The notes under the pieces: generated by a model
The model's input: only the letters and a program-made list of their open reading frames with translations
Databases searched by the model: none
What the model was told of the DNA's origin: nothing
NCBI GenBank assembly: GCA_947176755.1
Contig: CAMWRW010000001.1
Location: 46,919 to 110,918, forward strand
DNA length: 64,000 nt
Source: an uncultured Porphyromonadaceae bacterium
GTDB taxonomy: Bacteria; Bacteroidota; Bacteroidia; Bacteroidales; Muribaculaceae
Direction: 5' to 3'
Translations under genes and position numbers: made by a program
In this document: positions 54,666 through 63,945 of the stretch, one piece after another
How the letters are laid out: each line of letters opens with the position of its first letter
How positions within the stretch are numbered: position 1 is the stretch's first letter

Positions 54666-54703
54666 ATTTTCATGATGTCGGGTCGCGCCCCGGGAAAGTG
54701 GCG

Positions 54704-57700
54704 TCAGTCGATAACCGAGAAGTAGATTCTGGGGGAGCGGATAACCGCACCGGCAGCAGAGTCGGCCGCCACAGCCGCCGAATATACTCCCGGAGGCATC
54801 CCTTCACAGTTCCAAACTGCGGAATCGGCATCTGACTTAACGGTCGCGACTACCTTCCCTTCAGCGTCGGCAATCAGCAGAAGCAGAGAGTGAAGGGCAT
54901 CGTTTCCTTCAATCCGGAACTCAATCCAGTCGGTTGCGACCGACGAGTCACAACTCAGTTCAAGCGCCGTTTCTTTAGAGAGAAGGAAAGAAAGCGACTC
55001 GGGACTGGAGACGTTTCCCGCCAAGTCGCGGGCCACGGCTGTCAGGAAATGTCGCCCCTCTTCGAACGTCCCCACGGGGACGGTTGCAATATAAGAACGT
55101 GAAATGAGGTCGGTTTCGTCTATCGGAGCCCACGACATTTCTAATCCGTCGACAAAAACGGAGATGGCATCCCTCATGTTAAGGGCCGTTTCATCAGCAG
55201 CCGAAACGCGGATCGAGAGTGTTGCGGGGTCATATTCCGCCGCCACGCTCGGGGCCTGAGTGTCATATTTAGCCGTGCTGTCGGGCAATTTTCCCGCCGG
55301 GGCGAGCATCACGACCGAGTTGCCGCAATAGGCGCGGCCATATCGGGAATCATACCCCGTGACATAGACCGGGAGCGCAACCTCTGACTTCGCATCCTGC
55401 AAATACTCAAGTTCCTTATCAAGCTGAATCCTGACGCCGGAATAACGGCCCTGCTTGAACGTGCCCTTCACAGTCGCAACAAGATTCCCTCTTACCGGGA
55501 GGGCATCACGTCCGGCAATCTTCATGGGGTTGGAAGGCTCGTAGATGCGAATCATCAGATCTCCGGAAGCGCTGTTGTCGGCATATTCATTATCGCTTGT
55601 CATCATCGAGCCATAGAGAGTGAGGATTTCTCCCGGCACGTATGCGCGGCTGACGTTAGGATGGACAGTGGCCGGATTGACGGCAAGGGGAAATTGCAGG
55701 GCCGGATCGCCGACATAATAGAAAGCGGCTTCCACATCCTCTTTGGAAAGGGATTTTCCGAGAGCGTAGATTTCTCCGATCGTTGCATTGGTATGACGGG
55801 GGGTAACGCTGTCGGTCGTAAGCATGGCGGCCTGCATAGCCTCCATAATCTTAGCGTTGCGCTCGGCGTAAACCGTGCGTGAAGCCGTGATGGCTCCAAC
55901 AAGGGCATGCGGGGCACGGAGCACGCCGATATCCCCGACTCCGTTGCGGCCGTGGTCTGTCTCCGAAAGGCGGCAGCCTGCAAGGAGCATGAACCCGGCG
56001 GGGCGATTGCGCAGGGTCATGAAATTCGAGCTTGACCAGAGTTCGCCGTTGAGTGCCGATGACGACCCGTGACCGAAATACATCGTAAGGGCCGAACCCT
56101 CCTCAAGGGCTTTGGAGAGCGCGTCGCGACATTCCTCTTCCGATCTGTCCTCGACACTGAGCAACTCCATGTCGAACCGGGCGTCGGAGAGTTCGCCGGC
56201 CATCTTGTCGAGATAATTGGCCGCATTGACAGCCATATCATAATGCAGACGGTCGTCACCGCTCCCGCCGACAATCGTTATCTTGTTGGCATAACGTTCC
56301 ATTCCACCCTCCTTCGACATCCGGAGGAAATCGGCGATCTTGCTCACAGCCAGTTCGGCCTCGTATGCCGACGTCACGGGAAGATAGCCGACGCCGACCT
56401 CGACAGGTTCACGGAAGTAGAAATTCTCGTTATAAATAACATCCGAGACATATCCCGGCCAGTCGTGGACGGTCGGGACCTTCGCCTCGCCAAGTTCAAA
56501 GCCATTGGCAGGGTGAAGGAAGGTCACAAAAGCATTCGGACGTTCGCAACCCTCCACATTCCGGGAGTCGGCGAAGGCCGGGCCCAAGAACAGTACGTTG
56601 CGGAGCCGCATGGTCCGCGCCTGATACATTAGTTTCACCAGCGCCCGGTAAGCCATCGGGTCGGGTGTGCCGGAGTTGAACTCATCATAGACATCCTGCA
56701 CGTTGACCACGGCGACCCCTATCCGGTCATATTCCCTGTGGAGGTTGGCAATCTTATCGGCATATTCCCGATATTCCGGCTGCGTGATAATAAGCAACTC
56801 GTTATACTGATGTTGAAGCAGATGAAGATTGAGCGGAGGGAGCACTTCCCAATCCTCCCCTATCGCATACTGAGTCTTCGAAGAATCAAACGCAACGATA
56901 TAGGCCGGATTCTTTCCGGATGTGAAATAAGCGGCCGTTCCCTCCACGGGCAGTTTCTTCGGCGAGGCGGGAGAAGAAACGTCGATTGCCGTCATCCCTT
57001 CGGGCAGCGTAAAGCTTGACAATCCGTTCTGCAATCCGGGAAAGGAGATTCTTTCCTGAGCGAAATCTGAAGAGAAAGTGAATGATTTCGGATAAGTGAT
57101 AATCCATTTGTCGAGAGCAGCGACCTCCGCGCCCGATAGTTGGAGTCGGAGAATAAGGGGGGATTCCCCGGCAAAGAGAGGGATTCCCGTGAATGAATGG
57201 TTGACATTAGACAAAGCTGATGCGGGGCATGTTGCTTCGCGCGTTACACCTGCCAGACTGACAGAGAGCGTGCCGTTGGAATTGCCATGATAGGCCATAT
57301 CTATGTTGAGCGACGCCGAGCCGGAGGATGCCGCAAAGGGGAGTTCGACCGGGAACGTCAGCTCGGGAGAGAGCAACATATTCTCGCCCCAGAAAAGACG
57401 GCCTGAACCGAGCGTGTTATATTTCAGATCGCGTTCGTGCCAGACATAGTCATATCCCGAAACGCGTCTGTAAGCCTCCTCCCGGTTTCCAGGAATGTCT
57501 GCCGAAGGAAGTGCGAGGGGCTCCTGTGAATCCGAGAGCAGGTAGTGTCCGCGGAACGAATAGAGATTGATTGACGAACGGATGAATTTCCCGGAGGAGT
57601 ATTCGAAACTTGAAGTGCCCTGCGCGTAAAACAACAGACGGTCTCCCTCATGCCAGACGGCAACCGGCTTCGGCGTGTCTTCATACAGGCGTTTTGAAGT

Positions 57701-57973
57701 AAAACTCTCGAAAGAGAACGAACAGGGTGTGCCCCCCGTGCCGAAGACGCCGACGCATTCAGGGTCAGAGAAACCCATCTCGCGGAGTGTGGAGTAAGGA
57801 ATCTCATATATGCCCGATTCCCCCGTAGAGATACGTACCCATCGGCCGGAGGCCAGAGGGGAACTGTCGGCGAATGAATATGTATATGAATTGGCGGCCT
57901 CCATAGAAGAGGAAAAAATTCCGGAGGCGACTAAAGGTATGATTCCGAGCAGGAAGGCACAGAATCTGTTCAT
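54704..57973 (-). CDS. PorU-like C25 cysteine peptidase, paralogue B (upstream of porV)
   Basis: A 1089-residue exported protein, signal peptide MNRFCAFLLGIIPLVASGIF. Its N-terminal domain (LASGRWVRISTGESGIYEIPYSTLREMGF) closely matches paralogue A. The catalytic pair is H635 in MYFGHGSSS and C667 in LLAGCRLSE, again 32 residues apart. Ig-like segments and a C-terminal module ending PPGVYSAAVAAD...RIYFSVID follow, like a T9SS CTD. It overlaps the FAH-like gene by 4 nt (ATGA) and precedes porV by 38 nt. An unusual local arrangement: two paralogues enclosing porV. Confidence 0.8.
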   Translation of the reverse strand: MNRFCAFLLGIIPLVASGIFSSSMEAANSYTYSFADSSPLASGRWVRISTGESGIYEIPYSTLREMGFSDPECVGVFGTGGTPCSFSFESFTSKRLYEDTPKPVAVWHEGDRLLFYAQGTSSFEYSSGKFIRSSINLYSFRGHYLLSDSQEPLALPSADIPGNREEAYRRVSGYDYVWHERDLKYNTLGSGRLFWGENMLLSPELTFPVELPFAASSGSASLNIDMAYHGNSNGTLSVSLAGVTREATCPASALSNVNHSFTGIPLFAGESPLILRLQLSGAEVAALDKWIITYPKSFTFSSDFAQERISFPGLQNGLSSFTLPEGMTAIDVSSPASPKKLPVEGTAAYFTSGKNPAYIVAFDSSKTQYAIGEDWEVLPPLNLHLLQHQYNELLIITQPEYREYADKIANLHREYDRIGVAVVNVQDVYDEFNSGTPDPMAYRALVKLMYQARTMRLRNVLFLGPAFADSRNVEGCERPNAFVTFLHPANGFELGEAKVPTVHDWPGYVSDVIYNENFYFREPVEVGVGYLPVTSAYEAELAVSKIADFLRMSKEGGMERYANKITIVGGSGDDRLHYDMAVNAANYLDKMAGELSDARFDMELLSVEDRSEEECRDALSKALEEGSALTMYFGHGSSSALNGELWSSSNFMTLRNRPAGFMLLAGCRLSETDHGRNGVGDIGVLRAPHALVGAITASRTVYAERNAKIMEAMQAAMLTTDSVTPRHTNATIGEIYALGKSLSKEDVEAAFYYVGDPALQFPLAVNPATVHPNVSRAYVPGEILTLYGSMMTSDNEYADNSASGDLMIRIYEPSNPMKIAGRDALPVRGNLVATVKGTFKQGRYSGVRIQLDKELEYLQDAKSEVALPVYVTGYDSRYGRAYCGNSVVMLAPAGKLPDSTAKYDTQAPSVAAEYDPATLSIRVSAADETALNMRDAISVFVDGLEMSWAPIDETDLISRSYIATVPVGTFEEGRHFLTAVARDLAGNVSSPESLSFLLSKETALELSCDSSVATDWIEFRIEGNDALHSLLLLIADAEGKVVATVKSDADSAVWNCEGMPPGVYSAAVAADSAAGAVIRSPRIYFSVID

Positions 57974-58497
57974 CTTATTCTGAATTTATAAATCGTTTCG
58001 TTATCAGGGGCAAGGAGAGAAAACTCCTCTCCGATCCTCAGCTGCGGCAAATTTTCCGGCAAATATTGTTCATTGGCAACGAGGAGGATGTCGCCGGTCT
58101 TAAGGGTCATGGTTTGGCTGACATTCTGAATAGCTTTCTGCATGACCTCATTTATTGATAACGGCCGAGCATCCAAAAAATTGCCCGTCAGCACGGAGCG
58201 GTCGTAAGCCATGGCCGGCGCCCAGGGGAGGCCGGCGCGACGCATTCCGGAGAACACACCGGCCGCGATCACGACAGCCGCCGGGGCCACCGCGTCCACA
58301 TATCGGTCGGCGAATCGGGATGCTATTGATTTTCCTACTTTGCCAATTCTAAGGGCCGTGGCCGGCAGAGCGTGAAAAGTGTCGTCAAAATCGGGCAGAA
58401 AGAATGGATTGCCCGGTTTTGCGAAAGCGGAATCTGGAAGCAACAGGAAAGAATCTTCCTGCTCCAACATTCCGAGAGTAGACAGAATTATTTTCAT
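57970..58497 (-). CDS. Degenerate fumarylacetoacetate hydrolase (FAH) fold protein
   Basis: A 175-residue cytosolic protein. LLPDSAFAKPGNPFFLPDFDDTFHA and GKVGKSIASRFADRYVDAV align by eye with the FAH core (KPDSALL...PFFLPDFS...; GK.I..RFA.RYYDAV), and AGLPWAPAMAYDRSVLTGNF with the GxPWExAKGFDxSAxxG block. The acidic metal ligands are missing: the place of the ExE pair reads ALPATALRI, and the D-F-T-A-R-D segment reads AAVVIAAGV. I therefore expect no hydrolase activity. It overlaps paralogue B by 4 nt, so it is tied to the porV locus. A structural or regulatory role is possible. Confidence 0.65.
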   Translation of the reverse strand: MKIILSTLGMLEQEDSFLLLPDSAFAKPGNPFFLPDFDDTFHALPATALRIGKVGKSIASRFADRYVDAVAPAAVVIAAGVFSGMRRAGLPWAPAMAYDRSVLTGNFLDARPLSINEVMQKAIQNVSQTMTLKTGDILLVANEQYLPENLPQLRIGEEFSLLAPDNETIYKFRIR

Positions 58498-58580
58498 GAT
58501 TTATTATGATTAATTAAATTTTTCATCGATATCGGGACAACCCGGCAGACAGGAAAGAGGATTCTTCCGGCAAATGAATA

Positions 58581-58613
58581 AGAGGAGCAGCCCCGGAAGG
58601 AAGCTGCTCCTCT
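58581..58613 (-). terminator. Terminator after the 1659-residue protein gene
   Basis: A perfect 11-bp stem (58581-58591 with 58603-58613) with an 11-nt loop lies about 60 nt past the stop at 58675; the minus-strand continuation is moderately T-rich (tattcatttg). It sits in the 177-nt gap before the FAH-like gene, which shows no clear promoter. Confidence 0.7.
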
Positions 58614-58674
58614 ATCTATCCGAATCATGAAGAGTGGAGTCCGATCCACATCTTATTCATGATTGCCTGTCAAA

Positions 58675-61600
58675 TCATTCAACAACGATTTTCTCGGAAT
58701 GACTTCCGCGAACCACGATATAGATGCCGGGAGCTGCGGGCTCGGCTACGCGGATACCTTCGATAGTGAAGTAAACCGGTTCGCCGTCGAACTCTGCGCC
58801 ATATTCGAATTCGTCATCATTGATTTCCTCGATGCCGACAGTGATTGATTCTTTGGAAGTGTCAACCGTGGCATACATAGGAGTAGAGTTGAGTTTGTAA
58901 GCATTGCTTATTTCAAGGAAGGGGTCGACATCCTTACCGATAGCCTGGCCTGTGGCCGGAATCTTCGGAGCAGCACGCTGGATCACTTTCTCGCGTACGG
59001 CAGCGGGAGCTGACGAAGCGGAGGATTTCGCAGCGGGGGCGGGGAAGTAGTCGATGAGGCGGTCGCCGGTAGGATTCTCTTCAAAGTAACGGAACGCTTT
59101 GTCTTCCTGATATGAAGTGATTTCCTTGCACAGTTTGTCGGGATACTGAGTCCAGTCTACATCACTCCAATCAGTGATTTTACGCACCACGCGGAACTGA
59201 ACGTAAGCGTTGGGGTAAACAAGACCGAGGTTCAGAGGCACGTTAACACTTTCGCCGGTGTTGGGATAGTGACCGTGGTAGATGTTATCGTGAGCAACGG
59301 TAGCAGACGTAGTTGTGTGACCCACATTTTCATTATGGCGGTCCTGAGCGACAGTCGCACCCTTCTTGTGGAAACCGTTGTAAGGCATCCAACCCCATGC
59401 ATCAGCATCCTTAAAGAGAGTCGAGTTCTTCGATGCGAGAGAAACCACGACATAGTCGGACTTGGTTTCACCGTTCACTTCAAAGTTCTCGATATCGATG
59501 ATACGATATGCCACCTCGATATCGTCGTTCTGGTGAGATGCGTTCATCAGGTCGTTACCATAGTCTTGACGGAGATAAACCGAAACGGGAGCGGCGAAGT
59601 CTCCGGAGAGCACGTAGATATTGCTGGTCGAAGGAATCGTCTGCGGTTTGGTTTCGTTAGCCGAGAGATATGAGTTTGAACCGACATTGTGAGCCTCCAT
59701 CTTGTAGGCGATACCTGCCGACATTTCAAGACCGGAAGGAATCTTGGCCATCATTACATAACGACGGGGGTCATACTCGGGACGGTCGCCGGAAAGACCG
59801 AAGTTGAGCAGTGTCAGATCGGAGCTTGCAATCTGCGCGAGGTCGTCGGTGCCGCCGAGGTCAACGAGGATGAACTCAGTCGGGTCGTCACCGTTATAGT
59901 TCTCCGTGTTATAGAAACGGTTTACTGGCATCTTAAAGTCTACCGTCTGACCTGCGGAGTTCGTGTAAGACTTCGAGAGGTCGATACCGATATAATCGGA
60001 AGCACTCGTGTTCTGACCGTTGATGATATCCTTGATATTCTTTTCGGTCATCAACTTCTGGTTGTAGAAGTAATAGTAGAGGTCGTAAGCACGGTCGGCG
60101 GTGATGAACAGACGGGGCTGACCATAGGTCTGGTCCTCCATATCGTCGGTGAGCTTGTCGGGATAGAAATAGATCGTAACGTTCTCGAGCACGTTGTTTG
60201 CGAGATGAAGGTTAGCGCCGTCACCATGAGCGGTAAGGGCGGTGTATTCCTCACCAAGAATAACCGGATTCGAGAAATATTCCGCGGGATCCGCGAGCTT
60301 ATCTCCGTCAACCTTCTTTGCAGTGTGTCCAAAGGTGATACCCCAATTATCTTCACCGGAGTTCTTCGTAATCTTGAACTGACCTTCGAGCACCGGAAGT
60401 TTCAACATATACCATCCATTCTTCCAGCTGCGGAGAGCCTCATCGGGAAGGTCGGATTTCTGGAACTGATATTTGCGGTCGCCCGTGAGCCAAGTCTGGT
60501 CAGACTTCTTGCCGTCTGAGCCGGCATCGAAGGTGACGAGGTCGCCTGCGAAGAAGAATGAGAGGAATTCAGGCTCTTTGTTAACTGTCAGAACAGGATG
60601 TTCAGGATCTGCGTAATTAAGAGTGAAAGTCAGATAAACATCGTTTACGCCGGCTACACGCCAGTTGTTCTGGGTCTTGTTAGCAGCCGTGGCAGGTATC
60701 ACTGCATATTCCTCGGTTGAGAAGCCCTTATTGTCGAACTCGATGAGTTTCTTCGAGCTGTCGGCAACAAGACCGAATTCATGACCGGTGGTCTTGGCAT
60801 CCGCAGATGTATAGAATCGGAATTCAGCGTAATCCTGATCCGGCTCGTTGGAAAGGAGGGCCGTGCAGGTGAACGTGCGGTCACGCTCGTCATATTCCAT
60901 CTTAGGCACGCGCACAGGGTCGATATCCGCTTCCATATTCCAGTCGCGGAGACGGCCGGCGAGGTAGATTTCCTCCGGAATGAGGGATTCGTCGATCTGA
61001 CGCTGAACTACGCGGAAGATCGGGTCTGCACCATCCCAAGTTCCATCTGCCTCGTTGTAGGGGAATGTCACGAAGATATCAACGTTGTTTCCACCATCTT
61101 CAAGGAACCAGAACTTGTTATTGTTTTTGTAGTTTGCAGACTCGTCGATAAATTCAAGGATACCATCCTCGTTCTCTTCGAGCACGATGTTCATCTTATC
61201 CTGAGCGGGACAATAGTCGGGGTTGTTACCATTGTCGAGAGAGAGACCGATCTGATTGTTCTTGCCGAGGTTGAGGTTGGTGAGGTAGAACTCGCCTTCA
61301 ACTTTCGACTTCATCTTGGTCACATACTGGCGGTTATTACCGTGGATGAGATAAAGTTCGGAGGGAAGAGCAACCGTTTCTTTCACAAAGAGACGGACAT
61401 CGCCTTCGCCTGTGGTCTCATCATAGTCGGTGAAGTCAACTCTCAGGTCGTAAGCATAGCCTGAGGGGAGCATCCATGAACCCTTGCGGTTGGTGGAGTT
61501 CACGATACGGAAGTGCTGGGCGGGGAAACCGTTTTCATCGAAAATCTGGTCGCCATCCTCGTCAGTCGTATAGGGAATCTCGTAGTTGGTAACATTCTGG

Positions 61601-63654
61601 GGCTCGCTGGGATGAGCGGCGGTCCACTGCATGTTGGAAGTGTTCGTACGGAAAGTGAAAGAAGAGAGGCCAGTGTTCTCGTTGTCGCGCATGAGCACAT
61701 TTTCGAACACGAATACTTTACCGTCCGGATTTCTCGTTCCGTCGCGATCTTCGCGATAAGAGTGGCGAGAGGTCTGGTTCATATAGTCGAAGTTGAACAC
61801 AGACTGCTGCTGAGTGTTGACATGGCCGATGATGTAAAGGTTGGAGGGCATGGGAGCCGGTTCCGACTTGTTCACGGTCATCGTCATATTGTCAAGGTCA
61901 ACGGTAATGTCATAGTGACCGTAATTCTCGAAGCGGAAAGCTCGGCGTCCGACCTCTTCGCTGAGTCTTGCGATGTTCATGGGAGTGCCGAGGGTAACTA
62001 CGACCTCTTCATCCGTGCCGTCGGCAGGACCGAAGAAGTTGACATAGTCCTCGAGGTCAGCTGCGGAATTGGTATGGAAACGGAAACAACCGTTGCGACC
62101 ATCTTCGTCGTTATCGGTAGGATATGTATAGATGTGATTGAATTCGAATACATGGGTCTCGGGGTCGTCGCCTACACGCTTACCCATCATAGCCTTCATT
62201 TCCATTCCGACCGTGTTACCGATCATATAGAGTGTCGTCGGTGCTTTTTCGCGGAGAGTGACGGTCATGGTGTCGAAGTTGACAATCACGTCATAATCAC
62301 CCTCTTGAGCAACCTTAAAGTTCTTGTCGGCCTGATCTTTGAGGAATGCAATCCCTGCGGAACCACCGCTATTGATCACTACCTCGTTGGCATTCTGAGT
62401 ATTACCATATCGTTTTGCAGCCCAACCGGAGGCTTCCTCATGGAAATTAAACAGGCCCGTGAGATGCACGCCATAGAAGGTGAACACGTTGCCGTTCTTC
62501 GTACCTTTCATACGATTGTTACCCCACTCGATGCCTTCACCTTCACCCATCAGGTAAAGATTGGCCGGCACAGTCCAATCCGTATTTGTCAAAGAGAAAC
62601 GAATCTGGTTGGTCGCTGCATTATACTGGATGGTATAACGGCGATCTGCGTTACCATTGCCGTCATACATATTCGAGGTCTTGACAACACACTGCACCCA
62701 TTCATTGAAAGGAAGTCCTTTATTATAGGAATAGTTGACATTCGTGTTGCCGTCCCATACCTGAATATAGAATTCGGTATTGTTGTTATTAAAAAGGTTC
62801 ATGTTGGTGAACTCAGCAATGGTGTTGCCATTATTGAGCTGAACTTCGGCAATATTAGAATTGCTCTTATTCATCACCTTAATCCACCAGCCGTCGCAAT
62901 TCACAACGGGATCAACCGGCGTAGTACCGGCAATATATGTGACCATCTCAGTGTCGAAGTCGACCGTGATGTCGTATGTTCCGGCATTGAGTTTGAAGCT
63001 GTTTGAGCTTTTATTGAAAGCATCTCCGGAGGCGTTCAACAGACCTGCGCCATCCTTGCGCCCGAAATTCTGGCCACTATTGTTGCTATTCTCGGAACAA
63101 AAGCGGAACTCTTTGGCGGCGCCATCAAATGTGATGCCTGAGAAGGTGAAGACGTTGCCGGCTTTCGCGCCCTTTACACCACGGCCTTCAGCCCATCCGC
63201 AACCGACGAAATCACCGATAATATAAAGGTCATCGGGAGCGGTCATCGGGGCGTCAGGCTCACCCTCGCCCGTGGCGGTCACCTTCAGCGTACCATTCTT
63301 ATTGAACTCAACCGTGTAGAGTGCGTTCTCATCGGTTGCATTCAATGTCATGTTAGCGCCATTAGTGCTGGTGATATAGGGCGTGCCGTCGACCGGGACC
63401 TTACTACCATTGGATTTGTAATAAGTATCAGCCGTTCCGTCCCAAATCTTTATAAGGAATTCACCTCCATTGGAACCGAGCTTGACATCCTCCCACTTGA
63501 ATTCAGTCTGGGTGTCCGGAACTTGCAACTCAATAGTTTTCTGCCAGCCATTAAAATCTCCAAAGAGGTTGACATACTGGTCAGCCTGGATACTCGGTGC
63601 AAAAGCACTTATGAGCAGCAGGGCGGAGACTATTCTCCGGAAAAGTTTTTTCAT
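58675..63654 (-). CDS. Giant secreted multi-module SusE/F-like protein with T9SS tail
   Basis: A 1659-residue exported protein with signal peptide MKKLFRRIVSALLLISAFAPSIQA. At least seven beta-sandwich modules resemble SusE/F carbohydrate-binding domains. Their openings follow a [LI]Y-x-x-G pattern: VNLFGDFNGW near 28, DLYIIGDF near 139, NLYLMGEG near 363, TLYMIGNT near 471, NLYIIGHV near 603, EIYLAGRL near 894 and FFFAGDLV near 1030; further modules up to about 1400 are less clear. An Ala/Ser/Pro-rich linker lies near 1570. The tail VYFTIEGIRVAEPAAPGIYIVVRG is a compact T9SS sorting end, similar to those of the amylase and SusE/F-like proteins. Glycan binding is inferred from the modules; no enzyme motif is seen. 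Monocistronic, with a terminator downstream. Confidence 0.75.
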   Translation of the reverse strand: MKKLFRRIVSALLLISAFAPSIQADQYVNLFGDFNGWQKTIELQVPDTQTEFKWEDVKLGSNGGEFLIKIWDGTADTYYKSNGSKVPVDGTPYITSTNGANMTLNATDENALYTVEFNKNGTLKVTATGEGEPDAPMTAPDDLYIIGDFVGCGWAEGRGVKGAKAGNVFTFSGITFDGAAKEFRFCSENSNNSGQNFGRKDGAGLLNASGDAFNKSSNSFKLNAGTYDITVDFDTEMVTYIAGTTPVDPVVNCDGWWIKVMNKSNSNIAEVQLNNGNTIAEFTNMNLFNNNNTEFYIQVWDGNTNVNYSYNKGLPFNEWVQCVVKTSNMYDGNGNADRRYTIQYNAATNQIRFSLTNTDWTVPANLYLMGEGEGIEWGNNRMKGTKNGNVFTFYGVHLTGLFNFHEEASGWAAKRYGNTQNANEVVINSGGSAGIAFLKDQADKNFKVAQEGDYDVIVNFDTMTVTLREKAPTTLYMIGNTVGMEMKAMMGKRVGDDPETHVFEFNHIYTYPTDNDEDGRNGCFRFHTNSAADLEDYVNFFGPADGTDEEVVVTLGTPMNIARLSEEVGRRAFRFENYGHYDITVDLDNMTMTVNKSEPAPMPSNLYIIGHVNTQQQSVFNFDYMNQTSRHSYREDRDGTRNPDGKVFVFENVLMRDNENTGLSSFTFRTNTSNMQWTAAHPSEPQNVTNYEIPYTTDEDGDQIFDENGFPAQHFRIVNSTNRKGSWMLPSGYAYDLRVDFTDYDETTGEGDVRLFVKETVALPSELYLIHGNNRQYVTKMKSKVEGEFYLTNLNLGKNNQIGLSLDNGNNPDYCPAQDKMNIVLEENEDGILEFIDESANYKNNNKFWFLEDGGNNVDIFVTFPYNEADGTWDGADPIFRVVQRQIDESLIPEEIYLAGRLRDWNMEADIDPVRVPKMEYDERDRTFTCTALLSNEPDQDYAEFRFYTSADAKTTGHEFGLVADSSKKLIEFDNKGFSTEEYAVIPATAANKTQNNWRVAGVNDVYLTFTLNYADPEHPVLTVNKEPEFLSFFFAGDLVTFDAGSDGKKSDQTWLTGDRKYQFQKSDLPDEALRSWKNGWYMLKLPVLEGQFKITKNSGEDNWGITFGHTAKKVDGDKLADPAEYFSNPVILGEEYTALTAHGDGANLHLANNVLENVTIYFYPDKLTDDMEDQTYGQPRLFITADRAYDLYYYFYNQKLMTEKNIKDIINGQNTSASDYIGIDLSKSYTNSAGQTVDFKMPVNRFYNTENYNGDDPTEFILVDLGGTDDLAQIASSDLTLLNFGLSGDRPEYDPRRYVMMAKIPSGLEMSAGIAYKMEAHNVGSNSYLSANETKPQTIPSTSNIYVLSGDFAAPVSVYLRQDYGNDLMNASHQNDDIEVAYRIIDIENFEVNGETKSDYVVVSLASKNSTLFKDADAWGWMPYNGFHKKGATVAQDRHNENVGHTTTSATVAHDNIYHGHYPNTGESVNVPLNLGLVYPNAYVQFRVVRKITDWSDVDWTQYPDKLCKEITSYQEDKAFRYFEENPTGDRLIDYFPAPAAKSSASSAPAAVREKVIQRAAPKIPATGQAIGKDVDPFLEISNAYKLNSTPMYATVDTSKESITVGIEEINDDEFEYGAEFDGEPVYFTIEGIRVAEPAAPGIYIVVRGSHSEKIVVE

Positions 63655-63945
63655 GCGTTCTGGTTTTAGTTATTGTATTATAAGTATATATCTTTCAAAT
63701 TCACACTCAAAGAACAGCCCGACAAGGCAACCGGACGGAGTTTTCACGTTTCGTCACAAATACAACAAAACGACGCATCTCCATCCGGAGATACCGTCGA
63801 ATCAAGCATTGCCACCCGACATACAGACCGGGGGCGGGTCAGCTCCACCAAATTCATAAACAGCAGCAGGGCTCCGCTCGAGATAGGACGTCGGCACATT
63901 TTCGTTCTCGACGATGTAGCAAGTTAGCGATTCTATGAGGTTAAC
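63655..63945. other. Intergenic region upstream of the 1659-residue protein
   Basis: This 291-nt stretch lies between the start of the large minus-strand gene and the tRNA. I see no gene or perfect promoter. On the minus strand tgtatttg (complement of a site near 63750) matches TAnnTTTG at seven of eight positions and could be a -7 element. Confidence 0.4.

Noticed and set aside
61513..63006. 497-codon open frame on the plus strand
   Set aside because: Antisense to the 1659-residue protein, which has a clear signal peptide and modules.
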